DNA from: Betaproteobacteria bacterium
Lineage (GTDB): Bacteria; Pseudomonadota; Gammaproteobacteria; Burkholderiales; Usitatibacteraceae
Assembly: GCA_016720925.1 (NCBI GenBank)
Contig: JADKJR010000004.1
Span: 349,378-413,377 of the forward strand
Reading direction: 5' to 3'
DNA length: 64,000 nt
Made by a program: the position numbers and the translations under genes. Below the pieces are notes generated by a model that was not told the DNA's origin, searched no databases, and was given only the letters and a program-made list of their open reading frames with translations. This document shows positions 17,308 through 28,237 of the stretch, piece after piece (the first letter of the stretch is position 1; every line of letters starts with the position of its first letter).

Positions 17308-19327
17308 ATGCGCACCCGAATCCTGAAGATATTCCTGCCGATCCTGGTGATTGCCGTCGCATGGAGTGCAATGCGAGCAGCGCACGCACAAATCCCGCAG
17401 GCCATCAACTACCAGGGCTACCTCACCAACAGCACCAGCCAGCCGGTAAATGCGGCGGTCAATGTCACGTTCCGTCTCTATACCAAAGCGGTCGACGGCA
17501 CACCCGTCTGGGAGGAAAAGCAAATTGATATCAGCGTGACGAATGGCGTATTCAATGCGGTGCTGGGCAGCGTTTCAGCGTTGAGCCTGCCGTTCAACGT
17601 CCCGTATTTTCTGAGCCTGCAAGTCAACAGCGATGCCGAAATGGCAACGCGCCAGCCATTGGGCGCGGTGCCGTATGCGCTACGAACTGCGACTGCCGAC
17701 GCGTTGGCCGCGGGGGCGACTATTCCCGCCTCGCAACTCACCGGAACAATCGCCGGCAATCAGCTCGCTGCGACACAACTTCTGCCAACCGTGGCCTGCA
17801 CGACAAACTACATACCGCAGTGGAATGGGTCGGCGTGGACCTGCGCGGCGGGAATGGCCGGGCCACAAGGTCCCGTTGGCCCGATCGGCCTGGGGCCAAC
17901 CGGCCCGGCAGGGCCGACCGGTCCGCAAGGTCCGGCAGGCTCAGTGGATGCGGCCACCAATCTGACGCTGCCGGCATCCACGGCGACGCCAGGGCAACAT
18001 CATGAAGGCAGGGGCCAGTGCGTTCATCCACAATTTCGGCACCTGCAACACCTTCATCGGCATCAACGCGGGCAATCTTGCACTGACGGCGGCAGCAACA
18101 CCGGCCAGCGGCTTTACGCCTTGTCCGATCACCAGCGGCGGCAACAATACGGCCACCGGGCACAGCGCGCTGCTAAGCAACACCACCGGCAGCAACAATA
18201 CCGCCAACGGTGTTGGCGCGCTGCTGGCCAATCTGTCCGGCAACAAACACCGCGCTGGGCGTGAATACAACTCGACCGCAACTCGCGGCAACAACACATC
18301 CGCAACCGGCAGCACAGCGCGCTTTATTTCAATACGACCGGCCACGGAAACACCGCCAACGGCGTAAATGCGCTTCAGAACAATACGATTGGTCACGAGA
18401 ATACCGCCAGCGGCGTGAACGCGCTCATGACCAATTCGATTGGTCGCGGCAACACTGCCAGTGGCCTCGAATCACTCAAGAACAACACGAGGGCTTGGGA
18501 ATTCCGCCAGCGGATATCAGGCGACTGAGCAACATATGCCGGTGCAAATACCGCCAGCGGCACAGGCGCGGCAGAAGAACACGACCGGAGCGGTAAATAC
18601 CGCGTTTGGATATCACGCGCTCTATACCAACGTGGGCGGCGGCAGCAACACCGCGTTCGGCAGCGATGCGTTGCAGAACAACTCGACCGGCGGCGAAAAT
18701 ACTGCCGTTGGCAAAGGGGCGCTGAGCGACAACTCAACCGGCAGCAGAAATATTGCGCTCGGAATGCTGCAGGCATTGCACAATGGCGGGCGACAATATA
18801 CATACCATCACATAGGCACCTTTGGCGACCCCTTCCGTGATTCATTGGCACTAATTCGCGTTTTCCAAAAGCGCACTTTCATCGCGGGAATCCGCGGCAT
18901 CCAGCCCTCAAGCAGGCACGCCATCCCGGTTCTCATCGAGAGCGATGGCCAACTCGGTACCGTCAACTCCTCCCGCCGCTTCAAAGACAACATCGCCGAC
19001 ATGGATGCCGCCAGCAGCGCGCTCATGCAACTGCGCCCGGTGACCTTTCTCTACAAGTCCGACCAGAACCCCGCAGGCCGATCGCTGCAGTACGGCCTCA
19101 TCGCCGAGGAAGTCGCCGAGGTCTATCCGGGCCTGGTTGCACACTCCGCCGACGGGCAGATCGAGACGGTGATGTACCAGCACCTGCCGCCGATGCTGTT
19201 GAACGAAGTGCAGAAGCAGCATCGTGCCATCGAGAGCCTGCGCGTCCTCGTGCAAACCAAAGACCGCGAAATCGATGCCCTGAGACGCGACCTCATCGCG
19301 ATCAAGAGAAAACTCGGACTCGATTAG
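17308..19327 (+). pseudogene. Tail-fibre-like protein with S74 domain, multiply frameshifted
   Basis: Close relative of the gene at 15153. The first frame gives signal peptide, shared N-terminal domain and collagen-like triplets (GPQGPVGPIG...GPTGPQGPAG) to about 17990. A second frame from ~18000 gives NFGTCNTFIGINAGNLALT and GNNTATGHSALLSNTTGSNN repeats. Other frames carry more NTAxGxxAL repeats to ~18560. The last frame runs from 18440 to 19327 with NTAFGSDALQNNSTGGENTA repeats and an S74 chaperone (SSRRFKDNI, again Ser five before Lys) and coiled-coil end. At least four frame changes fall within ~17990-18600, in repetitive sequence prone to misassembly or slippage. An intact head of NTAxG repeats (hemagglutinin/YadA-like) is inferred for the ancestor. 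Confidence 0.75.
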
Positions 19328-19346
19328 TGCAAACCATGCGGAGCCA

Positions 19347-22300
19347 ATGATGAACGCCACTGCTTTATTCCGGTTCTTGCTCGCGGGCATTCTGGTCTTG
19401 ATGCCTGCGCTTGCCATTGCGCAAGCGAGCGCCAATTTCAAGAGTCCCGCATTCGCCGTCAACGCCGGTGTTGGTGATATGACTTCCACCGGTTTCAATG
19501 TCCGCGCGTCGGTGGGACAGCCGTTCAGTCCGGCGGCACAATCGAGTACCAACTTTGCGGTGACAACGGGTTTGCTGGCGATTCCGGTGGCGACCAGTAC
19601 CACCGGAAACCTTCCCGTATTCAACACAGGCGTCGCGGCTGATTGCACATTGCTGCCCGGCGGCAGCGTGGACCCGCATTACACGCTAATTGCCAGCGCG
19701 GAGCCATCGCTGCCGGGGCCGAATGCCATCGTCACGTCACAGATTGCCGATGGTTACTGGATCGCACAGGGGCCTGACTCGAAATGGATCGCACCGTCGG
19801 CCAATCAGGCCTACCCGGGCGCCATTCCGTGCAATGCGGCGGCACCTATACCTATCGCACGCTGGTTGACCTCACCGGATTCGATCCCGCGACGGCAGTG
19901 ATTCAAGGTAAATGGGCCGTGGACAATCAGGGCACGGCGATTCGCCTCAATGGCACGAGCATTGGCGCCACACAGCCGGGCTACAACCCGTTCCAGACAT
20001 TCACCATCAACAGCGGATTCATCGCGGGCGTGAACACGCTCGATTTTGTCACCGCGGATCAGGGATGCCCGAATGGCCTGCGCGTGGAATTGAGCGGCAC
20101 GGCGACAATCTCGACCGGCGGCGGAACGCCTACATTCAGCCCCGGCGCGACCACGCTGACCTTTGCATCGCAGGCGGTATCGACCACCAGCGCCGCGCAA
20201 ACGCTGACCATCACCAACACCGGCACATCGACCCTGACTATCGCAACCCCGGTCATCTCGGGCCCGTTTGCGATTGGCGCCAACAGCTGTGCGTCAGTGG
20301 TCCCGTCGGGCAACTGCGCCATTTCGGTGACCTTCACGCCCGTCGCAACCGGGGCCGCCACCGGCACGCTCACGATCCCGAGCAATGCCGCGGGCAGTCC
20401 GCATGCCATCTCGCTGACAGGCACCGGCGCCGCCGCGCCATCGGGATCGTTTGCCTACATCACCAGCCAGAACAGCAACAACGTTTCGGTAATCGATACC
20501 TCCACCGACACCGTGGTCGCCACCATTGCGGTCGGTTCGCCGTCGTACGGCGTGGCCGTCAACCCGGGCGGCACGCGCGTCTACGTGACCCATCCGGGCA
20601 ACGACAGCGTCTCGGTGATCGATACATCCAGCAATACCGTTATCGCACCAGTATCGGTGGGTACTTCCCCGAATGGCATCGCCGTCAGCCCCGATGGCAC
20701 GCGCGTGTACGTGGCCAATTCCAGCAACAGCGTCTCGGTGATCGAAACAGTCGGCAACACCGTGATCGCGACGTTGACGGTGGGCACCAACCCGTTCGGC
20801 ATCGCCGTGACGCCGGACGGCACCCGCGTGTATGTGTCGAACAAGGGTAGCAATAACGTCTCCGTCATCGATGCCACGAATAACACGGTGCTGCCAATCC
20901 TGCTGGGGGTCGGTTCCAACCCGATGGGGGTCGCCATCAATGCTAGTGGCACGCGCGTATTCGTAGCCAATGGCGGAGGCGGCATCTCGATCATCAACAC
21001 GGCCAACAACTTCCTGCTTGCCCATTTGGCGTTTGGCGTCGCGCCAGTGGGTGTCGCCGTCCATCCAAACGGCACGCGTGTGTATCTGGTCGATGCCAGC
21101 GGCAGCAACGGCACCGTCAGGGTGATCGATCCCGTCAATTACACTGAATCTCCGCCGATCGCGGTGGGACAGCAGCCGGTCGGCATTGCTGTCAACGCCG
21201 ATGGCACGCACCTCTACGTGGCGAACCGGCTCGACAATAACGTCGCGGTAATCGATACATCGACCAACACCGTACTCCACAACGTGCCGATCGGAAGCCA
21301 GCCAAACGGGTTCGGCATATTCATCGGTAGCCCCGCCGCCGCGGTTCCCGGCGCGCCGACGATCGGCACGGCAACATCGGGCAACGGCCAGGTGACGATC
21401 AACTTCACCGCACCGGCGAACAACGGCGGCAGTGCAATCACGGGTTATACCGCGACCTGCAGTTCGATCGCGGCAATCACCCGCACGGCGACCGCGCTCA
21501 CATCGCCAATTACGGTGACGAACCTGACAAACTTCGTCGGCTATAACTGCTCGGTCACGGCCGCCAATTCAGCAGGAACCGGCCCGGCGTCGGCAACGGT
21601 GACAGTGTTGCCAATCGGTGCGCCCGGCATCGTCAGCAGCGGCACCGCGAACGGCGTCGTCAATACGCCATTCAGCTACCAGATCCTCACCAACGCGGTG
21701 GCGAGCAGCTACGGTGTTTCCGGCGCGCTGCCAAGTGGAGTCACCCTCGACACCGTCACCGGGGTGATCAGCGGCACGCCGACGCAGAGCGGCACTTTTA
21801 ACGTAACGCTCTCAGCGACCAATGGCGGTGGCACCGGCACGTTGCCGCTCTCAATCACGATCGCGGCCAATGCCGTCACGTTTATCGAGGCCGTGTCCAG
21901 AAAAACGCACGGCATTGCCGGTTCTTACGAGTTGGTACTCGATAGTGGGCAATTCGTCACGGGTAACGTTACTGTGGAGCCACGCTTCATGGGTGCGGGG
22001 CACCAGATTGTTTTCAAGTTTGACGGGCCGATCAACAACGAAGGATTCCTGACGGTCACCGATTCAACCGGGGCCAGTATCACAACTGGCACTCACGCGC
22101 GTCTGGGCAATGAAGTGATTGTCACGCTGACCGGCAACCTGAATGCGCGGCGCGTCGCGGTAACGCTCTTGGGCGTGAACGGCAGTGTGAACGTCGGAAC
22201 CGTATTGGGCTTCCTGCTTGGGGATGTGAACAACAGCCGCAATGTCAATGCGCAGGACACCAGTCGCATCAAGGCACGCGCCGGTCAACTTGCCAACGCG

Positions 22301-22393
22301 TCCAATTTCCTGCACGACATTTCCGTTTCCGGGCGCATCACGGCGGTGGACGTGATTGTTTCCAAAGTTCTGAATGGGACGGTATTGCCATAG
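19347..22393 (+). CDS. Exported YVTN seven-bladed propeller protein with C-terminal dockerin-like module, frameshifted
   Basis: Signal peptide MNATALFRFLLAGILVLMPA starts the first frame (to ~19835). The rest lies in the +1 frame to 22393; CNAGGTYTYRTL is rebuilt by adding one G in the GCGGCGGC run near 19835. Domains after that: a Hydin/ASPM-like beta-sandwich (~20130-20440), seven YVTN-type units such as SVIDTSSNTV...GTRVYVAN (~20450-21320), FN3-like (~21350-21610), a putative-Ig domain (GALPSGVTLDTVTGVISGTP), then the array's beta-sandwich module (NVTVEPRFMGAGHQIVFKFD) and a dockerin-like end (GDVNNSRNVNAQDTSRIK). Only here is the module C-terminal. Secreted or surface-bound; function unknown. 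The start is 19 bases after the preceding stop. Confidence 0.8.
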
Positions 22394-22410
22394 GAAAAAT
22401 CCATGAACAG

Positions 22411-22466
22411 CAAGCACTGGCGCGGCGTATGGAGCATTGTTGGCCAGCGAGCCGCGCCAGTGCTTG
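22411..22466. repeat. Nested palindromic repeat, copy 5 (perfect arms)
   Basis: Arms CAAGCACTGGCGCGGC and GCCGCGCCAGTGCTTG are exact reverse complements (16 bases), enclosing a shorter, weaker inner sequence with GGAGCATTGTTGGCC. It starts 17 bases after the stop at 22393 and could act as a transcript-end hairpin, though no T tract follows. Confidence 0.9.
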
Positions 22467-22479
22467 CGCTTTACGCAAT

Positions 22480-22509
22480 GTAGGGTGGGCAAAGCGCAGC
22501 TTGCCCGCC
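22480..22509. repeat. GTAGGGTGGGC-type short palindrome
   Basis: GGTGGGCAA and TTGCCCGCC can pair around AGCGCAGC. This GTAGGGTGGGCAAAGC...TTGCCC pattern is a widely scattered REP-like palindrome in many bacterial genomes (recalled, not searched). It is a different family from the nested palindrome beside it. Confidence 0.5.
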
Positions 22510-22550
22510 ATATGACCGATGTCGGGACCTAAGTTTTTTTGGAGCGCGCC

Positions 22551-25013
22551 ATGCACACCACAATTCATATGACGCCAAAAGGCGTTCGCAGCGTCGCGAT
22601 TCGGCGATTCGCGTTGTGCGGCGTTCTTCTTGGCGCTCACTTCTGCCGCCATGGTTGCCGACGCGCTCACCCTCACGGCCGTGCAATCGCGCAAAGCGCA
22701 TGGCGCAACCTCCACGACTTGCCCATCGACACCTCGCAGAACATTGGCGGCGCGGTCACCGTTGAATCGCGCGCCATCGGCGCCGGCCACCAGATCGTGT
22801 TCCAGTTCGATGTGCCCGTCACCTTCGGCGTGCCCACCGCCGTCGACGAGGCGGGCGCGCCCGTCGTGATCTCATCGGCCGTTCCCGGCAGCAACAACGA
22901 AGTTGTCGTGACTCTCACCGGTGTGCCTGACAACAAGCGCGTGAAGGTAACGCTGCCGAATGTCAACGGCGTGGATTTCAGCGTCTCGCTGGGCTTCCTG
23001 ATTGGCGACGTGAACAACTCACGGTCGGTAGCCACGAGCGATATTGCGCAAATGAAAGCGCACGCCGGGCAGGGCGTCGATGCGTCCAATCTTCGGTTCG
23101 ACCTCAACGCCACCGGCGTGATCACCGCCGCGGATATCAGCGCGGTCAAGAGCCGCTCGCCGCGCACATTACCCGAGGCGATCGTGCCAACCGGGATGAT
23201 GCTGAATGTGAGCAAGACCGGTCCCGGCGCCGGGTCGGTGAGCAGCGCGTCGCCGGGTATCGATTGCGGCGCGGATTGCAGCGAAAGCTACACGTCCGGC
23301 ACCGTGGTCACGCTGACCGCCACCGCCGCTACTGGTTCTGCCTTCACGATGTGGGGCGGCGCATGTGTCGGCACGACCACGCACACCTGCAATACCACCA
23401 TGAACGCCGCCAAATCCGCGGTCGCAAACTTCATGGGAGCGGAAGCGTTTCAGGTGGACGCCAATCCGTTACGCGTGACGGCCGTGCCCGACACCGCGCG
23501 TACCGTCACCCAGACAATTCCCGTCACGGGCGGAACCATCACGGTCACCGGCGCGGATGGAACGGTGTATACGCTTGTTGTACCCGCGGATGCGTTGCTG
23601 GAGCCAACCGCAATCAGCATGACACCGGCCGCGAGCCTTGATAGCCCGGATCTTCCCAAGGATGCGGCGTACGGCGTGGAGCTTGGACCCGCCGGGGCAA
23701 CATTCCATAACTTCGTCACTCTGACCATCACGCCGCCCGCAGGTGCGAGTGTGCCGATTGCCCGCCAATTGCCCATCGGCTGGAGCGGCACGCAAAGTGT
23801 GGTGTCGCTCGCGGCGATCGATCCCACCTCCGCAGTCGTCAAGTTGAAGTTGCTGCACTTCAGCGGCTATGCGCTATTGCTCGCGACCACCGGCATGAAT
23901 GCCACGCTGGCGCCCGTGCGTCACCGCCTGGGCGGCGATGCGGAAGAGCGCCTGGGAAGTCTCGCGGGCGAGCGGCTGTCACAAGAACGTCAGAAGCAAT
24001 TGCTGGGGGCCGACTCCGATGGCATTCTGGTGCTGGATGATCTTTTCAAGCTGTTCGATGAGCAGGTGGTCCAGCCGCGCATTGCCGCCGCGGGAACAAG
24101 CTGCGCAGCGGGACGGCTTGCCCTGCAAACCGTGCTCGGCTTCGAGCGCCAGAAACAGTTGCTGGGTTTCGCGGAAGGCAATTTTGGGGACACCATCCTC
24201 CCGGTCATGGCAGCCGCCACGGGCGCCTGTACCCGCGAGGAATACGCGCTCTGCCGCGACAATCACATCATCACGCGCATCCTGCCGTATTACCTGGGGG
24301 TGAGGCGTCAGGCGGAACTGCTGGGCGTCGTTGTGGAGCCGGGACCAGTCTGGTTGCAAGACGCGGAAGCGGCTGTCGGCAAATGCCTGAATTTTGAGTT
24401 GCAGGTGAATTCGCGGCTGGACTATTCCGACGGCGTGGATGTGACGGCCCATACGATTGTCGAAACGGTCGAATCGCGGGTGAAACTGCCGTTCAACATC
24501 GGTGCTGCTCTTTTTGGTCCCGGCTATATTGCCTCCAGCCAGGCGGGTCCCGATCCGCTCATCTCGCGCGCCTATGACGTGAATTACCCGCATTCATGCG
24601 CCCAGGTGTCCGGTGTGCAGCGCATCGGCGCGGGCATGCTGGGCGCGCTGGGATTCGAGCCAAACGAAGGCAGTGTCGCGCAGCGTGCGACGGTAAAGGA
24701 TTTCTTTTTCACCCCGGCCGTCGTGCCGAATGGCGCCGGATCGGGCTATACATTGACCACATTCTTTGCGGGATCGTCAGGCTGCGAAGCTCCCAGCTCG
24801 ACGAGTCAGGAAAACGAAAACTGGGTCAACAACGGATTTGGTACCTGGGCCAATGCTTTTATTGATCCCGTTTATGCCATGGCCATTCGTAACTGGACGA
24901 TTGTTGCCGGAGACATCTTTGCGACCAAGGATTTCACAAACCAGGAATCGTCAGGATCGGATAACGCGGTCGTGACCACCGGCCTGGTTCTGTTTCACAA
25001 GCCCGCGCCGTGA
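22551..25013 (+). CDS. Exported dockerin-module protein with InlB-like and ZU5-like domains
   Basis: 820 residues. The start follows TTGGAGCGCGCCATG, a leader shared with three later genes. The expected signal peptide/first strand (LLALTSAAMVADALTLTAVQ) is read out of frame between about 22630 (+1) and 22712 (-1); outside these compensating indels the frame is kept. Then come the beta-sandwich module (GGAVTVESRAIGAGHQIVFQ), a dockerin-like pair (GDVNNSRSVATSD, DLNATGVITAAD), an InlB-like bacterial repeat (~23190-23440), a ZU5-like domain (VTGADGTVYTLVVPADALLE, ~23450-23900) and a ~365-residue C-terminal region I cannot assign, with a thrice-repeated RQKQLLG-type motif. Probably secreted if the frame is corrected. 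Confidence 0.8.
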   Translation: MHTTIHMTPKGVRSVAIRRFALCGVLLGAHFCRHGCRRAHPHGRAIAQSAWRNLHDLPIDTSQNIGGAVTVESRAIGAGHQIVFQFDVPVTFGVPTAVDEAGAPVVISSAVPGSNNEVVVTLTGVPDNKRVKVTLPNVNGVDFSVSLGFLIGDVNNSRSVATSDIAQMKAHAGQGVDASNLRFDLNATGVITAADISAVKSRSPRTLPEAIVPTGMMLNVSKTGPGAGSVSSASPGIDCGADCSESYTSGTVVTLTATAATGSAFTMWGGACVGTTTHTCNTTMNAAKSAVANFMGAEAFQVDANPLRVTAVPDTARTVTQTIPVTGGTITVTGADGTVYTLVVPADALLEPTAISMTPAASLDSPDLPKDAAYGVELGPAGATFHNFVTLTITPPAGASVPIARQLPIGWSGTQSVVSLAAIDPTSAVVKLKLLHFSGYALLLATTGMNATLAPVRHRLGGDAEERLGSLAGERLSQERQKQLLGADSDGILVLDDLFKLFDEQVVQPRIAAAGTSCAAGRLALQTVLGFERQKQLLGFAEGNFGDTILPVMAAATGACTREEYALCRDNHIITRILPYYLGVRRQAELLGVVVEPGPVWLQDAEAAVGKCLNFELQVNSRLDYSDGVDVTAHTIVETVESRVKLPFNIGAALFGPGYIASSQAGPDPLISRAYDVNYPHSCAQVSGVQRIGAGMLGALGFEPNEGSVAQRATVKDFFFTPAVVPNGAGSGYTLTTFFAGSSGCEAPSSTSQENENWVNNGFGTWANAFIDPVYAMAIRNWTIVAGDIFATKDFTNQESSGSDNAVVTTGLVLFHKPAP

Positions 25014-25081
25014 GCAAGGGAAATGGGGTTGACGGGTGAGTCTCAGACCATTCAACTTGATGCCAAAGAGAAAGTAATGAG

Positions 25082-25145
25082 AACACCAGCACTGGCGCGT
25101 CGTTCCGGTCATAAAGACCGTAGGAGCCGCGCCAGTGCTGGTGTT
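25082..25145. repeat. Nested palindromic repeat, copy 6 (perfect arms)
   Basis: Arms AACACCAGCACTGGCGCG (25082-25099) and CGCGCCAGTGCTGGTGTT (25128-25145) are exact 18-base reverse complements. The inner hairpin CGGTC-ATAAA-GACCG is also perfect, making this the clearest double hairpin in the window. The flanking parts of the 207-bp gap hold no other signal. Confidence 0.93.
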
Positions 25146-25220
25146 TGACCGTGCAATATCAAGACGCTGTCAATTTATCAAGCAGCCAAATTCGGAACTG
25201 AAATGCAATTGGAGCGCACC

Positions 25221-28091
25221 ATGCATACCATCACTCAAACACCGCCTGCAGGAACCCGCAACCCCGCAACCCGGCGGTTAGCGCTGTGGGGGACTTTCCT
25301 GGTACTCGGCTTGACCGGGGTAGCCGCCGAAGCCGCGACGCTGACGGCGGTACAGTCGCGCAAGGTGCATGGCGCTGGCACGTTCGATGTCACGGTCGAC
25401 ACATCGCAGTCCATTGCCGGTGCGGTCACGGTGGAATCGCGTGAGATCGGCGCCACCGGTCACCAGATCGTGTTCCAGTTCGACGCGCCTGTCACCAGCC
25501 ACGGCACACCGTCCGCATTCGACGAGACCGGCGCCGCGATCGGCACGTTGGTACCGTTGATTTCCGGCAACGACGTTGTCATCACCCTGACCGGCATACC
25601 CGACAACAAGCGCATCAGGATTGTGCTGCCGGGCGTGAATGGTGGCGGTGATGCGGTCGCCGCAATGGGATTCCTGGTAGGCGACGTAGGCAATTCGCGA
25701 ACTGTTTCCGCCGCCGATGTGTCGCAAATGAAATCGCGCGCGGGGCAGGGCGTTGATATTTCCAATGTCCGGTTTGATCTCAACGCCAGCGGCGCAATTA
25801 CGGCTGCGGACATCAGCGCAGTAAAGAGCCGCCCTCCGCGCACCCTGCCGGACGCACCCGTGTTGCCCGGTTTCACGCTGCAGCCTGCCAATGCCAGCAT
25901 CGTCGCCCTGCAAGCGGTGCAGTTCACCGTCACGGCCAGTGGCGCGCCCGTACCGATACTGCAGTGGCAATTCAGTATCGACAGCGGCGCCACCTGGAGC
26001 GACATTCCGGGTGCGAACGGCAGCGCATTGCATCTGGTGGGCGCGCTGAGCGACAGCGGCCGGCAGTATCGTGCCGTCGCGACCAACGGCGCAGGATCGG
26101 TCAACAGCAATGCGGCCACACTGACCGTCAATGTCGCGCCTGGCATCATGGTCGGTGCGCCAGGCGGAACCGTCAATGGCGACTACGGCGCGCAAATCAT
26201 CGTTCCGGCGGGCGCGCTTGCCGGCACGGTGGAAATCCGATTGCTGCGCGATAGCGCCAACTCGCCTGCGCTTTCGCTCCCCGATGTCGAGGCGGTGGGT
26301 GCAATCTACGAAATGACGCCGCATGGAACCGCGTTCGCACAGCCGGTGACATTGCGTATTCCTTTCGATCCCGCGCAACTTCCGGACGATGCGATACCCG
26401 TATTGTACAAAGCCGAAACCGGCGGCAGTTTCACGGCGCTGCCAACGACCGTCGACGGCAACTTCCTGGTCACCACGGTCACGAATTTTTCCTGGATCCT
26501 GGCTGCCTACAGTTCCACTGGCTCATCCGGTGTTTCTGGCTCGACCAAGCCGCGCGCGGTCTATGCGTTGCAGCCGACAGCAGGCTCGCCAGGCATCCCT
26601 TTTGCCGTGGCGTCTTTTCGCATCAACTCGACCACCGGCGCATTAACCGGTCCCACCAGCACCGGCCTGGTGGGAAGCGAACCGATCTCCGTGGTCGCGC
26701 ATCCCTCTCGCAGATTCTTGTATGTGACGCACGCCGGCAGCACCACCGTCAACAATATCTTGCCCAACAGCGTCGCCACCTATCGGTTGAATACGCTTGA
26801 CGGACAGATCACCGGTGCCGCGCAGGGATCGGTATCGACGGGTGCGCCGATCGGCTACAAACCGACCATGCCGGCGATTCATCCATCCGGCAAATTCCTG
26901 TACGTGATGAACTTCGGATCGGCTTCCAACAATGGCGGTGGCGACATCAGCCTCTTTACCATCAATGGTGTGACCGGCGCGTTGACCTTGTCACCCAGCG
27001 TGACCACCGGCAATGGCGCGCAGCCGATGGGTATTGCCTTCAACCGTCTCGGCACATTTGCTTATGTCCTGTATGGCGGTACCGCAAGCGCCAATACATT
27101 CTCGTCGCAGGTAAAGGTGTATTCGGTCCACGCCACAACAGGCGTTCTCACGGGGCCGCTGAGCGGCGCGGCGGCGGGCGCGCTGGGCGGCGGTGCATGG
27201 TCGATTGCGGTCGATGCCAGCGGCAAGTTCGCCTATGTCGCCACACTGTTCACCGATGAGGTGATCGCCTACAGTATTAACAGTGTCACGGGCGCGTTGA
27301 CGAACCTCGGCAGCACAATGGTCACGGCAGGAAGCAAACTCGCCTCGCTCGCGACCGACAGCTACGGCCGCTTCCTGATTGCTGGCCGGCAACAGCCCTG
27401 GCTCAGCAAGAATTTGCTGTCGTATCAGATCAATGCGATCAGCGGCTCGCTAACGCCGGCGAACAATGTGCTTACGGCCTGTTCCGGGGGCAGTTGCGTC
27501 GGTCCGCTCGCGGTCGTCGCTGAACCGCAGGGACAATATGTGTTCGCGATCGACTCCGCCGTGACGTCGACGTTGTCGGCATTTTCAGTCAATGCCGCCA
27601 CGGGCGCGCTGACCGCAACCGGCGCGGCGGTCGGCATCGTGACACCCCGCAATCCGGGCGTGAGTTATCCCATCACATTTGGTGTCACGGGCGCCAGCCC
27701 CGCATGGCAGAACAACTGTACCTACAACTGTGCACTGCCCCATACGGGCAGCGGGAGTGGTGGCGGTGGTGGTGGCCCCAATCCCAATCCGCCGACATCG
27801 CATTTCCTGACGGTGACGCAACCCATTTACATTGGCTTTGTCTATAGCTCGCCCGCCGGGATCGACTACGGTCCGCCGACGATCAGCAACCCGATTCCTC
27901 CCAGCGATTTTCGGGCGGAATTCCCGGTCAATGCCAGCGTGCAACTTTGCACGTTTCCGCCGCCACCATCTTCGCAGGCCTACGACATCGAATGGACGGG
28001 TTCGTGCAGCGGCACCGGCGTCTGTACGAGCGTCACCATGAATAGTGACAAGGATTGTCAACTGAATTTCAAGCCGGTCAGCGGGCGTTAG
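25221..28091 (+). CDS. Exported dockerin-module protein with Ig-like, ZU5-like and lactonase-type propeller domains
   Basis: 956 residues, intact. Signal peptide (~1-37, hydrophobic LWGTFLVLGLTGVAAEA) precedes the beta-sandwich module (TLTAVQSRKVHGAGTFDVTV; GAVTVESREIGATGHQIVFQ) and a dockerin-like pair at ~152-210 (GDVGNSRTVSAAD, DLNASGAITAADISAVKSR). Next are an Ig-like domain (~215-310), a ZU5-like domain (GTVNGDYGAQIIVPAGALAG, ~315-430) and a seven-bladed-propeller-like region of the lactonase type (~440-830; motifs VVAHPSRRFLYVTHAG, AIHPSGKFLYVMNFG). A Gly-rich linker and an InlB-like end with paired cysteines (SGTGVCTSVTMNSDKDC-like) finish it. The leader TTGGAGCGCACCATG fixes the start. 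Role unknown; carbohydrate or matrix binding is a guess. Confidence 0.85.
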   Translation: MHTITQTPPAGTRNPATRRLALWGTFLVLGLTGVAAEAATLTAVQSRKVHGAGTFDVTVDTSQSIAGAVTVESREIGATGHQIVFQFDAPVTSHGTPSAFDETGAAIGTLVPLISGNDVVITLTGIPDNKRIRIVLPGVNGGGDAVAAMGFLVGDVGNSRTVSAADVSQMKSRAGQGVDISNVRFDLNASGAITAADISAVKSRPPRTLPDAPVLPGFTLQPANASIVALQAVQFTVTASGAPVPILQWQFSIDSGATWSDIPGANGSALHLVGALSDSGRQYRAVATNGAGSVNSNAATLTVNVAPGIMVGAPGGTVNGDYGAQIIVPAGALAGTVEIRLLRDSANSPALSLPDVEAVGAIYEMTPHGTAFAQPVTLRIPFDPAQLPDDAIPVLYKAETGGSFTALPTTVDGNFLVTTVTNFSWILAAYSSTGSSGVSGSTKPRAVYALQPTAGSPGIPFAVASFRINSTTGALTGPTSTGLVGSEPISVVAHPSRRFLYVTHAGSTTVNNILPNSVATYRLNTLDGQITGAAQGSVSTGAPIGYKPTMPAIHPSGKFLYVMNFGSASNNGGGDISLFTINGVTGALTLSPSVTTGNGAQPMGIAFNRLGTFAYVLYGGTASANTFSSQVKVYSVHATTGVLTGPLSGAAAGALGGGAWSIAVDASGKFAYVATLFTDEVIAYSINSVTGALTNLGSTMVTAGSKLASLATDSYGRFLIAGRQQPWLSKNLLSYQINAISGSLTPANNVLTACSGGSCVGPLAVVAEPQGQYVFAIDSAVTSTLSAFSVNAATGALTATGAAVGIVTPRNPGVSYPITFGVTGASPAWQNNCTYNCALPHTGSGSGGGGGGPNPNPPTSHFLTVTQPIYIGFVYSSPAGIDYGPPTISNPIPPSDFRAEFPVNASVQLCTFPPPPSSQAYDIEWTGSCSGTGVCTSVTMNSDKDCQLNFKPVSGR

Positions 28092-28180
28092 TTGATGCAG
28101 GGCGCGTTGCCGAAATGTTGGACGGCGCAAGTAAAGTACGGACGGGCACCAAGAAAGTCATAGAGAAAAAAGTTCAAAGT

Positions 28181-28237
28181 CAAGCACTGGAGCGCCTTTC
28201 CAGCCATGAATGCCGTAAACGCCGCGCCAGTGCTGGT
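28181..28237. repeat. Nested palindromic repeat, copy 7
   Basis: Left arm CAAGCACTGGAGCGCC, inner CAGCCATGAATGCCG, right arm GCCGCGCCAGTGCTGGTG. It lies ~80 bases before the ATG at 28316 and marks the left end of the 6.6-kb duplicated unit that ends at copy 8. Confidence 0.85.

Noticed and set aside
15153..19327. Prophage remnant
   Set aside because: Apart from S74 ends there are no capsid, tail, integrase or lysis genes, and the proteins carry signal peptides.
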